The translations under genes were made by a program, and so were the position numbers. Below the pieces are notes generated by a model. The model saw only the letters and a program-made list of their open reading frames with translations, had not been told where the DNA came from and ran no database searches. From Dromiciops gliroides (Eukaryota; Chordata; Mammalia; Microbiotheria; Microbiotheriidae), in NCBI RefSeq assembly GCF_019393635.1, contig NC_057866.1, positions 3,870,223 to 3,934,222 on the forward strand: a stretch of 64,000 bases of DNA, written 5' to 3'. This document shows positions 11,704 through 21,639 of this stretch, one piece after another. Position 1 is the first letter of the stretch, and each line of letters opens with the position of its first letter.

Positions 11704-12178
11704 AAAACACTTACTTTAGAAAAAGAAATTCAACAGGCCATAAATCAGCTTTGTAAGAGAAAAACACCAGGGACACATGAATTTTACAAGTGAATTCTAT
11801 CAAACATTGGAAGATCAACTAATTCAATGATAAATAGATTATTTGGAATAATAGGCAAAGAAGGGTTCCTACTAAACTTCTTTTGGGAAATAAATATGAT
11901 GCTTCTCTCTAAACCAGGAAGAGTAGAAACAGAGAAAGAAATTCATAGACCAATTTCATTAATGAATTTGGATAAAAAAATCCTAAATAAAATATTAGCT
12001 AAAAGATTGCAACAATATGTTATAAAGGTTATATATTATGACCAAGTGGTATTTATACCAGAAATGCATGGATGGTTTCACATAAGGAAAACTATGAACA
12101 TGATTGATTATAGAAATAATAAACATTTTGAAAAATTGAATGATTACATCATTCTGTGCCAGACCTATGGGACCTGAA

Positions 12179-12655
12179 ACTACTGAGGGAAGAGTGAGCA
12201 GTACAGGAATCAAATGGAGGCTGAATGATATGGATATTCTTCAGGAGATTGTTGTTCAAGGTGTGTGTGTGAGTGTGTTTTGTAGTGTGTCTTGAGTAAG
12301 TATGTTGTGATGTGTGTGGTGTGTGAGGTGAGTGCCCTTTCCCTGCTTTGGTTTCATTAGGGTGAGCCCTGTCATGTAACACACTTGCAATACTTTCCCA
12401 TACACAAGGACCTTTTCAGGAACTGGGTCATGCAGAGTGAAAGAGACATTGGAATAGAGAGTTACAGAAACATAGAGACACAGAGATTCAAAGAGAATGA
12501 GACCTGGACAGATTGGAAACCACAGGGATGCTGAGTCCTACTCTTGACCTTTAGAGGCAAAGAAATCTTTAGCTCAGCTTTTATGATGGGAGTGGGAGGG
12601 GGAAAAGGTGGGGAATGGAGGGGACACAGAGCTGAGCTGGAATCTCCTCTTGTTT
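12179..12655. other. Non-coding 3' flank of MRGPR copy 1 with a GT-rich tract
   Basis: Contains a GTGTGTGTGAGTGTG stretch near 12262. Aligned with 37.56-38.0 kb and 55.35-55.81 kb. No gene seen. Confidence 0.5.
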
Positions 12656-12890
12656 TTCAGCCAAGTGACTTTGTGACTCCATCTAGGGTTTTCTTGGAAA
12701 AGATACTGGAGTGGCTTGCCATTTCTTTGGTTAGCTTATTTTACAGATGAAGAAACTGAGGCAAATGGTTCAGTGACTTGTCCATGATTACACAGCTGAT
12801 AAATGTCTCAGGTGAGATTTGATCTGAGGCCCTAGAGTTCTATCCTTTGTACTGCCCATCTGCTTGGCATATGCTAGGTGCCTAATAAAT
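12656..12890 (-). mobile_element. Composite RTE-derived / MIR-like SINE
   Basis: AGGGTTTTCTTGGAAAAGAT and GGAGTGGCTTGCCATTTCTT are the BovB/RTE-related part. CAGATGAAGAAACTGAGGCA and CAGTGACTTGTCCATGATTA are the MIR-like part. Also at 38.56-38.96 kb in unit 2. Confidence 0.6.
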
Positions 12891-13008
12891 GCTTGTTGAT
12901 CACTTACAATTCAGACTCCAGGCACCAACATAAAAGATGGTAGGGGGAATCTTAGTTTCCCTCCCAGGGAGGTTAGAAGGGGGCTGCAACTGCACTTGGG
13001 ACAGAGGG

Positions 13009-13014
13009 TTTATT
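13009..13014 (-). promoter_or_regulatory. Poly(A) signal AATAAA, MRGPR copy 1
   Basis: AATAAA on the minus strand about 24 nt after the TGA stop. If used, the 3' UTR would be very short. It is conserved in copy 2. Confidence 0.5.
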
Positions 13015-13037
13015 TCAATGGGTCCTGTGTCTTAACC

Positions 13038-13988
13038 TCAGAATGAGGTCTCTGAGCTGTTGGTGTGGGGGTTGTCCCTCAAAACACCTTCCAACTCCTG
13101 CTCATTTCCCAGGGCCCTCTGGAGGATCACCTTGAGGGACTCTCTCCTTCTATGCCTTTGTCTGCCCAGGAAGAAGTAAATGATGGGGTTCACACTGCTG
13201 TTCACACAGGCCATGAGATGAGCAAGCCAATAATGCATGGAAATTCTGCTCAAGTATTCTATGAAAAACCTGATCTCCAAGGGCAGGCCACAGACCAGGA
13301 ACACAAGGACAGTGAGCAGGACCAGGAGGTAGAGCCTGGGAGGGTGCCTGCGCTGGGAGCTGCACTGGACCCTCAGCAGCAGAGTCAAGCTGGACACGCA
13401 GAGGACACAGGTGAGGAGGACGAACCACACGAATTCAATGATGAATAAGATGTGAATGAAATATTGATATTTAATAAGAAAATAAACGATAAAATATGCT
13501 ACCCAGAACAGACCATGCAGAGTCCAGAGGACAGCGCACACAGCAGCAGACATGCGCTTGGGGCGGTGACATCTGTACCAAATAGGGAAGAGCACAGATA
13601 GACAGCGCTCGGTGCTGATCACGGCCAACAGGTTTAAAACCACAGCGTAGGACATAAGTTTGATGTAGAGAACTACCTCATATGAGAAGGAATTATCTAA
13701 ATACTTAACCAATCGATGTATGGAGATCAGAAAGGAGCAACAAAGGAGGAGGGTGTCGGCTGCAGCCAGATTGAGGATGTAGACAGAGAAGGGTGTCCTC
13801 TGAATGTGGAAGCCCAGAAGCCACAGGACAATGCCATTCCCCACCATCCCAACCAGGGAAATGGCCAGAGAGAGAATATCCATCCAACCCGCTAATTCAT
13901 CCCCAGAAACTGAACTCCCATTTGTGCTTCTATCTGTTGTGATGTCATTGACATATTCCGGCTCCCCAGATGTGGGGGACACGGCCAT
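13038..13988 (-). CDS. Mas-related G protein-coupled receptor (MRGPR family), tandem copy 1
   Basis: A 316-residue seven-transmembrane receptor in one uninterrupted coding exon. Visible family marks are GN at 50-51 in TM1, LNLAAAD with Asp78 in TM2, STERC at 125-129 replacing the usual DRY, Trp155 in TM4, CGLP at 233-236 in TM6 (Gly at the usual toggle-Trp position) and NPIIY at 267-271 in TM7. The ERC motif, the following IWYRC stretch and CGLP are typical of MRGPRs, which are sensory-neuron and mast-cell receptors for peptides and small amphiphiles. There is an N-glycosylation sequon at Asn23 and a basic C-terminal tail start (276-282). The start has a strong Kozak context (ACCATGG). No Cys lies between 152 and 193, so the TM4-TM5 disulfide known in MRGPRX2 is absent. 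Differs from copy 2 at 11 residues. Family certain; subfamily (X-like) inferred. Confidence 0.95.
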   Translation of the reverse strand: MAVSPTSGEPEYVNDITTDRSTNGSSVSGDELAGWMDILSLAISLVGMVGNGIVLWLLGFHIQRTPFSVYILNLAAADTLLLCCSFLISIHRLVKYLDNSFSYEVVLYIKLMSYAVVLNLLAVISTERCLSVLFPIWYRCHRPKRMSAAVCAVLWTLHGLFWVAYFIVYFLIKYQYFIHILFIIEFVWFVLLTCVLCVSSLTLLLRVQCSSQRRHPPRLYLLVLLTVLVFLVCGLPLEIRFFIEYLSRISMHYWLAHLMACVNSSVNPIIYFFLGRQRHRRRESLKVILQRALGNEQELEGVLRDNPHTNSSETSF

Positions 13989-14033
13989 GGTGGTTGGTCT
14001 CAGCCTCAGGAAGCCCTGCTCTTCTCAGAAGCT

Positions 14034-14060
14034 CTGGAGACACAAAGACAAGTAAGAGCA
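14034..14060 (-). promoter_or_regulatory. 3' splice site (intron acceptor) before MRGPR copy 1 coding exon
   Basis: On the minus strand a pyrimidine-rich run (CTTACTTGTCTTTGTGTCTC) ends in CAG, with the exon beginning at 14033, 45 nt before the ATG. MRGPR genes commonly have an untranslated first exon spliced to one coding exon, which fits. The first exon would lie at higher coordinates; I could not identify it. Confidence 0.65.
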
Positions 14061-14099
14061 TCAGGGACTTTTCAAAAAATTTACTCCCCCCTTTCTCAG

Positions 14100-14784
14100 G
14101 AGTTAGAGCCTCCTCTTCCCCCCTCCCTTTCTCTTGGCGACCACTAGGTGGCGCCACAGTGCACACTCACTGGGCCTAGAGTGAGAAATGAATTTAAAAA
14201 ATCCAATCTCAGACACTTATTGAGAGAAACGTTTATTTCTCTCATATTAATAACCTACTTTTCAATGAAGATGAAGGTTTTCTCTTTCTATTTCCTCATT
14301 CAGAAACCAGCTCCCTGTAGGTTATTCAGTCGGTCCCTGAAGGACATTGCTGATGAATGAGATTGCCCAAATGCTTGGGGCACATGCTTTTTGACCTTGG
14401 GTGGGACCTCACCCAACTGGAAGACCTTAGAAAGACAATCCGATGTAGGTGGAATTCTTACCCCACCATGGTTCATTGTTCATTGACTGGGTTCAGCTAG
14501 CTGGAGGTAGCTGAACCTCATCATGCCCTCAGCAGGGGGAGCTGCAGGCTTTCAGCCCACCTCCTTGTCCACCCCACCTCATTGATTGTTAACTAATCAG
14601 AGTTGATTTCCACCCTCAGGCACTCCCTCTTTTCCAAAGACTTTTTAAGCATTGGATGTTTTTCAGGGGTGCATCATTGGCTTTCATGAGGGGCACTGAC
14701 CTCAATCTATTAATTATTTATTAGCCACAGTTACTAAATTGATTATTAATTAACCATAAATTATGTTTCTCAGACTTTTCATCT
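14100..14784. other. MRGPR copy 1 upstream sequence (presumed intron)
   Basis: Near-identical to 40.17-40.85 kb. No repeat recognised. GC-rich at 14.1-14.16 kb with CCACTAGGTGGCGCCAC at 14144, a CTCF-like core (inference). Confidence 0.4.
14142..14160 (+). promoter_or_regulatory. CTCF-like motif upstream of MRGPR copy 1
   Basis: CCACTAGGTGGCGC resembles the CTCF core consensus (CCANNAGGGGGCGC type, with one or two mismatches). It is conserved at 40210-40226 in unit 2, while unit 3 has only the diverged CTCCTAGGTGGTATC (56165). Motif reading only. Confidence 0.35.
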
Positions 14785-14990
14785 ATCACACTACCTGTGT
14801 GACCCTGGACAAGTCACTTAACAGCTGTCTCTCTCAGGTTCCACAATTGTAACATGAGGCCATTAATGGCACCAACCTCACAGGGTCCTTCAGAGACCCT
14901 GTGTTGAGAATAATATTTGTAAAGTGTTTAACACTGTGCCTGACATATCGTAGGCCCTTACACAAAGCTTGCTTCCTTCTCCCCTTTCCC
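14785..14990 (+). mobile_element. MIR SINE
   Basis: CTGTGTGACCCTGGACAAGT, TCAGGTTCCACAATTGTAAC and GTAAAGTGTTTAACACTGTG follow the MIR consensus order. The same copy is in unit 2 (40855-41060). Confidence 0.75.
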
Positions 14991-17340
14991 CCTTTCTCTT
15001 GTCATGATGAGAGCATGTGGTATAGAGATGATGTCTGGGGGTGCTCTAGGCTCTCCTGTCTTCTCTGACCACACTCCAACTTACCCTTCATTTTTTTCTC
15101 TCTTTTGCTCTTCCTTTAGTACATGGGGCTTTGGCTACTCCTACAGCCTCTGTGGAGAGGCCTTAGGGTGGGCCAAAGCACTTAATTCAGTGCAACGTAC
15201 ATTTATTTATCCATCTAATATATGTGTGCATGCATTTCTTTATGTACTCCTTTATAATTCATAAATTCATTCATTCATTTATTTATATTTTAAATTTTAT
15301 ATCAATAACTTTTTCTTTCACATAATTTTTGTTGTTCAATTTGCAGTCCTTCACATAGAGTCAATTATTTAAAATCAAAGTATAAAAAAAGAAAAGGAAA
15401 AATACTTTAGCACAGCTATCATATGAACTAACTCCAGCAGGTTAGGACACAGTGTGCCACACCCTGGCACTCACCTGTAGAAAGGAGGGAAGGAAATGCA
15501 ACCATCTCTTCACTGGTTTTCTGTGCCAAAGTGCAATAAACACTTGCTGAATACTGCTTCTTTTGAGACACTGGGCCCAGAATAATTTCCACCCTTGGGA
15601 ATACAAAGACAAGGAAACTGTCCCTGCCTTGAAGTAGCTGATGCTCTAGTCAGAGTGGTCAGAGAGGAGGAGGCAGCAGCATCAGGTGCTCACCTCAAAC
15701 CAGGTCATTGACCAGCACAGAACATGACTAAGTACAGGTGTCAGGACTGTTGATTGCTGTGCCTCCAGCTCCTCTTCCTTGAGAAATGATGTTTTAGGGA
15801 CAGATGTCTGTGAGAGGGTGGGTCTGTTCATCCAGACTGAGAATAGGAGACAATCAAGGAGATATGGGATCCACTGAGCCAGAGGCTGGGCCTGGAGGAT
15901 AAGCAACAAGAATTTTCACACCTTTGGGGTGTAGGGGCTTCAGAAGCACCCCAAAGAAAACTATCTCTGCTGGGGACCGTACTGAAAAGTGTCTGAAGGT
16001 TGGGGGCTGCTCCTTGCCTCAAAGCGGGGGGAAAAACATTGGAATAAAGCAGCAGAAACTTCTATGCCCCCACCCATCCCCCAGACTGACCAGTTTTCCA
16101 GCTGTGCACATGGAGGGCATCAATGTAAATTTATAAAGAAAGGGTTCAACTCACAGAGAAATCTTCAGCAGGTCCAAGGATGACAAAGAATTACAAACAA
16201 CCTTTAGAAAGAGAACTTCCCTTTCTCCTCTCTAGGTTCCTGGTGACTCCAGTGTCTGGTCCTGTAGTTGGTGCCTGTATCTGTTGTCAGAAATCTCCTG
16301 GGCAGACACTGGGCAGATGAAAGGTGGGCTTGGAGCAGGATGCAGGACAGTTCCTTTCTTACCCTCATATTTCCTTCCCTCTTCTCCCAATCCCATGGGC
16401 CTAGCAAAAGAGATTTTCTGTTTGCTTTCAGGTTTATGAGTTTCCCAAACACTGGCCTCAGAAGTGGAACTCCCCAAAGCCTTCAGGCTCAGATAAAGCT
16501 TCATTAATGGTGCTTCTCTGGTAAAGACTTCAATTCTCTGTAAACACCAACCTGTACAGCAGAGCATTACAGGAATTACTCATTTGGCCCATTATCTCCA
16601 ATCCACTGGTCTTTCCCATTATCCTTGGATACTTATCAGTCATGGTTCCTTCAATTTAAGGAAGAAATGTCCACTGTGGGCTACCTGGGTTCATTAGCTC
16701 CCTTTCTTGCTCTCAGAATTTATTTGAAAGTGAAATTGGGTATTCTCCTGTTGGTCCATCTTTCCATGTAGATCCAAGAGACTCAGATTTCCCTGGGCTA
16801 CAGGTGGGTATAGGGGTGAGGCTTGGATTGGCAGGAGCCCTGGATTTTAAGGTTCTAATAAGGATAAAGTATGTTCACTTATGAAAACTCACACACATAT
16901 ATGCTTATTAATTCACAAGATATTATATTGTTACACAACATATATAATTATATTGAACATATAGGAATGCACACATATATTCATACAATATATTATGCAT
17001 AGTCATATCCACTTTCATACATTCATATACTTCCATTTATGTCGGGCACCCTTAACTTAGGTTCCATGAATAATTTTTGGGTGCTCTATAAAGTTGGGGG
17101 GGGCATTTACCTTTATTTTCACTAACCTCTAGTTGAATAGCAGTATTTTTTTCCATCAAGAAATTATTCTTAAGAGGAGGAATCCATAGGCATTATTGGA
17201 CTAGAGAAAAATATCCATAAGACAAAGATGCACATGTATATTCACGTGTAAGCATCTTTATGTACATAGGTCCACATATAACTATAGTACTATTATTTAT
17301 ATACATGCTACACACTTGTATACATCTACTACTGAATATA
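14991..17340. other. Non-coding sequence upstream of MRGPR copy 1
   Basis: 14.99-16.80 kb is nearly identical to unit 2 (41.06-42.86 kb). Open frames are short and not conserved as proteins. 16.80-17.24 kb is absent from unit 2 and AT-microsatellite-like around 16.89-17.03 kb. An untranslated first exon may lie here, but I cannot place it. Confidence 0.4.
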
Positions 17341-17349
17341 TGTATTCTT

Positions 17350-17505
17350 GGGCTATCTAGGTGGTGCAGTGGATAAAGCACAGGTCCTGGATTCAGGAGG
17401 ACCTGAGTTCAAATCCAGCCTCAGACACTTGACACTGACTAGTTGTGTGACCCTGGGCAAGACACTTAACCCTCATTGCCCCTCAAAAAAAGCAGAAACA
17501 AAAAC
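17350..17505 (+). mobile_element. WSINE1-type SINE (shared by units 1 and 2)
   Basis: CTAGGTGGTGCAGTGGATAA to the A-rich tail. Orthologue at 43160-43316; absent at the aligned site in unit 3 (near 58.78 kb). Confidence 0.88.
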
Positions 17506-19185
17506 CAGATATTTCTATTATCGTAGTCATCCAGATTTGAAAACTTAGTGCCATCTTTGATTCCTCCCTCCACCTCACTCCTAGATCAAATAAGTTGCCA
17601 ACTTCATTCAATTCTGAATGTATGTAAGTATTCTTGTACACTTGCCTCTGCCACCATCTCTCATGCAGACAAGCAAAGATAAGGATGGCAGGGGAGTCAT
17701 AACCAACACGTGTCTTCTCATTCTCTTTAGGGTGTCCCGTCTTGTCCTTATCTTTCCTTCCTTTCCAATATCACCTTTAGGCAGGGATCCCCAGTGACAG
17801 AGAGATGGGGTTATTGTTCCACAGTCATTTGATATCCACAACACTATATTCTTGGGAAATATGCTTACAAAGTGCATCATGAAATAATTAATAGAGTAGT
17901 GTGCTTGATCCCAGGGGAGATTTGGCCTTGAATCCTGCCCCAACACTGCATTTCTGGGTGACTTTGGGCACCCAGTCACTTTTCCTGTCTTAGCCTCAAT
18001 TTACTCTTCAGTCAAATGGAGCTTCATCCACCAAGAAGCATTTTGTGAAGCACCTACTAAGAGCCAGGAACTTTGCTAGTTGCTGGGGATAAACAGTTTC
18101 TTCTCTCAAAGATCTTACAGTAGAATTGGGGATAGTGAAAACACATATATTCATATGTCTAGAACAATCTAGGCAATAAATATGTGTGAGTTGTGTAAAT
18201 CTTTAGATATGGTTCAAAGGTCTAGCATATGATCTGAGGTCCAGTGCACATCTGAAGGGAGGAGGAGATGGGCCATCCTGACACTGCCTGTACTTACAAA
18301 GACCAACAAAAATAGTAAATAACAGGTAAGTCATTGTCCAAGCAAAAGTTAACAGAACTCAGAGAAGTTCTAGAGATGAGAACATTACACAGAATGCCCT
18401 GAGTCACTGAGCTCTTTGATTCAGAGGGAGATTGGACCTTGGCTAAGATCCGGAGAAGGAATTCTCTCACCCAGGGAAGTCTACTCTTAGCAGGCTCCAG
18501 GGCTGAAGGCCCTGGGATTCAAGGGACATAGTGGGCTGGGCTCTCACACCAGTTTAGAACTGGAAGGGCCTGAGTGTGCCCTCAATCTCTGTCTTTAACC
18601 ACCCTCTTGGGGGTGCTCTCTTGACTAGTTTCCAGTCCCTCAAGCCCATCCTTCATGGTAGGTATGAAATATCCTGGTCAGCATTCTCTCATCAATTGAG
18701 GGCCAGGCCTCTCTTTTTTAATGAATGAAAACTTATTATGTGTCAGGCATAGAACCTAATTTCATGTATAAAATTTAAAATCTGTAATATGTCACCTTGG
18801 TATTGTTTTGGTGTTGACTTGGACTCTTTTTTTATCCCTCACCTCCCAAATTTAATTGGTCACCAAGTGTTGTTAAATCTGCAAAATTATTGCATGTGTA
18901 CCCACCCTCCTTTCTGTCTCTCAGGCCTCTCTTTCAATATAGTGCACACAGCACAAAACAGAGACCTATCTTTTGGGGTATCACTTAAGGGGGTCTTATG
19001 TTGAAACTGGGTAAAATACAACACTGGGGTGGAAGGCAGGAGGAATTGGAGGGTGACTCAAGCAGCCAAGGATTGATTGAGCTGAGCCTCAAAGGACATG
19101 AGGGATTCAGAGGGATGGAGTTGGGAGGGAGTGCATTCCAAGCATGGGGGATGTCCAGTACAAATGAACAGATGAGAGAGAGCAA
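17506..19185. other. Non-coding right flank of unit 1
   Basis: Aligned with unit 3 (58.78-60.14 kb) throughout and with unit 2 only to about 44.14 kb. No coding signal that holds between copies. Confidence 0.5.
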
Positions 19186-19308
19186 GTGAGAGCAAAGGAG
19201 AGAAGGAACAGAGCGGGGGAAAGGAGGAGACAGAGAGAGAGAGAGAGGGAAAGAGAAGAGTGAGAGCGAGAGCGAGAGCGAGAGCGAGAGAGCGAGAGCT
19301 AGAGCGAG

Positions 19309-19343
<35 letters not shown>

Positions 19344-19345
19344 AA
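19186..19345 (+). repeat. Purine tract, (GAGAGC)n / (GA)n microsatellite
   Basis: About 160 nt of almost pure purine with GAGCGAGA units then GA repeats. The corresponding unit 3 site has a TG run followed by a GA run. Confidence 0.9.
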
Positions 19346-19354
19346 GGGGAAAAG

Positions 19355-19500
19355 AAAGAGAATAACCATTTATATAGTACCTACTATATGCCAGGTGCTT
19401 ACAAATATTTTTCCATTTTATCCTCACCACAGCCCTGTGAGGGAGGTGCTATTATTATCACTAATTCATAGTTTAGTAAAACGACCTGAGTTTCAGATCT
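19355..19500 (-). mobile_element. CORE-SINE / MIR-type relic
   Basis: TATATAGTACCTACTATATG, CCAGGTGCTTACAA and CTCACCACAGCCCTGTGAGG. A longer copy is at 60235-60490 in unit 3. Confidence 0.55.
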
Positions 19501-19514
19501 TGTTGAAAGCAATC

Positions 19515-20360
19515 TAGAATTATGCTCAGAGTCACTAAACTACCTATTCCCTTTGACCCAGCAATACTGCTACTGTATCTATCTCCAAAGATGATTAGGG
19601 GAAAAGGAAAAGAACCTATGTATTCTCAAATGTTTATAGCAGTTTTCTCTGGGGTGGCAAAGAAGTAGGAATTGCAGAGATGCCCATTAATTGGGGAGTG
19701 GCTGAACAAGTTGTGGTATATGATTGTGGTGGAATACTATTTTAATATAAGAAAAGATGAACTCAATGATTTTAGAAAAATATGGAAAGACTTGCATGAA
19801 ATAATGAAGAGTGAAATGAGCAGAACCAAGATAATATTATATACAACAACAGAAATATTGTTTTGTTTTGTTTTTTTGCAGGGCAATGAGGGTTAAGTGA
19901 CTTGCCCAGGGTTACACAGCTATTAAATGTCAAGTGTCTGAAGGTGTATTTGAACTCAGGTCCTCCTGAATCTAGGATCAATGCTTTATCCACTGCACAA
20001 CCTAGCTGCCCCTCAATATTGTTTTAAGAATATTTTGAGAGAATGTTATTTTGTCTATTATAAATACTCAAACAAACTATAAAAATCACATGAAGAAAGA
20101 TGCTATCTGTATTCAGAGAAAGAACTGATAAATAGAAGTATGTATAGAATAATTTTACATTCATATGCCTATTTATGTCTAATCTTGACATCTTCAGGAT
20201 GGGGTAGGGGGACAAAAAACATTTCCACCATTATTTTGTTTTATATTTGAAAGGAACAGAAAGTTCTACATAGTAGATTTGCAGTTTCATCTTTTTATTG
20301 TACTACGTAATGAAAATTTTACTTTTATTCCATAAATTAAAAATAAAATAAAGACCAACA
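19515..20360 (+). mobile_element. L1 LINE 3' end with inserted SINE
   Basis: CCTTTGACCCAGCAATACTG, ATTAATTGGGGAGTGGCTGA, TGAAATGAGCAGAACCAAGA, then the 3' UTR. Also in unit 3 (60.60-61.69 kb). SINE at 19861-20013. Confidence 0.8.
19861..20013 (-). mobile_element. WSINE1-type SINE, antisense
   Basis: TTTTTGCAGGGCAATGAGGG to CCTAGCTGCCCC, with AATATTGTTTT repeated on both sides. Absent at the aligned site in unit 3. Confidence 0.9.
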
Positions 20361-20364
20361 GCAA

Positions 20365-20884
20365 CAAAATGCTTTGCCCAGGGAGAGACCTTTCCTATGA
20401 TCCCTTTCCTGGAACTAATTACCCTATGGATTACTTAGCATAACAGGAAGGAGATTTTTCAACTCTTAAGTATGCATTAAGTGGTAATGAGAGCTCTCTT
20501 TGGCTTCCTTGGCTGAAGCCCTTATTCACCACTTAGGGGTAGTTAGAGGTATTATCCACACCCAGAATGGATGACTTCTGGCTGTAGAAGGCTCCAACTC
20601 AAACTTGGTAATTTGCCATAAGTGTTTTCCTCTGAGTTCCCCAACCAGGTTTTTCTCTAGAAACCACTACCTTAGGTCATCTTCAGTATTAGAAAAGCAG
20701 AGGGACCTTAAGCCCCATGGGAAGATGCTGCCTAAAAATGCAGAGATTACAGGACAAGCTTTACTTAATGTGATTAAAAAACCCAACAAATACAACCCAA
20801 AAGGCAGAAATAATTTGTATTTGAATTTATCAATAAATTGAATATTCTTAGACCTTTGTGCCTCAGATTACCTTAATTTCTTTT
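20365..20884. other. Non-coding right end of unit 1
   Basis: 20.38-20.64 kb matches 61.74-61.97 kb (GATCCCTTTCCTGGA and ACTTAGCATAA blocks). 20.64-20.88 kb is not recognised. Confidence 0.45.
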
Positions 20885-21533
20885 TTTAGAGTAAAAAAAA
20901 AACAATTTATTTTCCCCATTACATGTGAAGACAATTTTAAACTTTCATTTTTGAAAAAAATTGAGTTCCAATTTTTTCCCCTGCCCCACCTTACCCCTCC
21001 CTGAAATAGTAAGTAATTTGATATAGGTTACACATGTTCAATCATGAAAAACATTACCATAATAGACATTTGTTGAAAGAACACTCAGACCTAAAGGAAA
21101 AAAAGTATGAAAAAACCCACAAAAAGTGAAAAATAGGATGCTATCTACAATCAGACTTCATCAATGGGGAACATTTTTCATCATAAGTCTTTTGGAATTA
21201 TCTTGGATCATTGTATTGCTGAGAAGAACTGAATCATTCACAGTGATCTGATCATTGTACAGTGTTGCTGTTACTGTGTACAATGTTCTCCTGGTTCCAC
21301 TCATTTCACTTCACATCTTTTCCTATAAGTCTTTCTAGGTTTTTCTGAATTCAGCTTGCTCATCATTTCTTATGGCACAGTAACATTCTGTTACAATCAT
21401 ATACCACAGCTTGTTCAGCTATTCCCCAACTGATGGGCATCTCCTCAATTTCCAGTTCTTTACCATCACAAAAAGAGCTGCTACAAATATTTCTGTACAT
21501 ATAGGTCCTTTCTTTAGGATACAGACTGAATAG
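20885..21533 (-). mobile_element. 5'-truncated L1 3' end, antisense
   Basis: ATTACATGTGAAGACAATTT, TGATATAGGTTACACATGTT and CTTGTTCAGCTATTCCCCAA in antisense L1 order. Confidence 0.8.
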
Positions 21534-21639
21534 TTTACCTTAATTTCAATCTAAATGCTGTCGGGAGGGGATGTTGGTGAAGCTGAAGGCCAAAATGAAT
21601 GCATCTGGGTGGAAAATGAGGAGCTAAGGAGCTATCAGT

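Larger units (their letters stand above)
10020..12178 (+). mobile_element. L1 LINE fragment, ORF2 endonuclease to reverse transcriptase, decayed
   Basis: Endonuclease-region peptides appear near 10.15-10.45 kb (NYILIKDT, ISILNLYAHNT, KLNELQVEINR), then RILNKLDVIDIWRELNE-like sequence near 10.49 kb. RT-region peptides appear near 11.83-12.13 kb ([20 protein letters not shown]). Many stops and two SINE insertions. Also in unit 2 (35.59-37.53 kb) and unit 3 (52.79-55.33 kb), so it predates the array. Confidence 0.85.
5820..20640. repeat. Tandem unit 1 of a ~15-kb segmental duplication carrying an MRGPR gene
   Basis: The left edge (5.83-6.34 kb) matches unit 3 at 47.62-48.15 kb. The core (8.37-17.7 kb) matches unit 2 at 33.1-43.9 kb. 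The right edge (17.1-20.64 kb) matches unit 3 at 58.6-61.97 kb. Compared with units 2 and 3 it lacks most of the segment present at 48.2-50.8 kb and 32.1-33.0 kb, and about 0.55 kb 3' of the receptor (equivalent to 38.01-38.56 kb). Confidence 0.8.

Noticed and set aside
13065-13448. 127-codon open frame on the plus strand (and its twin at 39131-39514)
   Set aside because: It lies antisense inside the receptor CDS, has no family resemblance, and follows from the codon use of the receptor.
15004-15264. 86-codon open frame conserved identically in units 1 and 2
   Set aside because: Identity only reflects the recent duplication; all neighbouring non-coding bases are equally conserved. No domain, and it is not found in unit 3.
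17608-17979. Minus-strand open frame of about 110-120 codons with counterparts in units 2 and 3 (43422-43766, 58810-59151)
   Set aside because: Considered as a possible gene because it stays partly open in three units. Its start and length shift between copies, changes are not concentrated at third positions by eye, and no domain is visible. A codon-substitution test across the three copies would settle it.
19058-19369. Open frame rich in Ser/Leu/Arg repeats
   Set aside because: Read-out of the GA/GAGC microsatellite on the minus strand.
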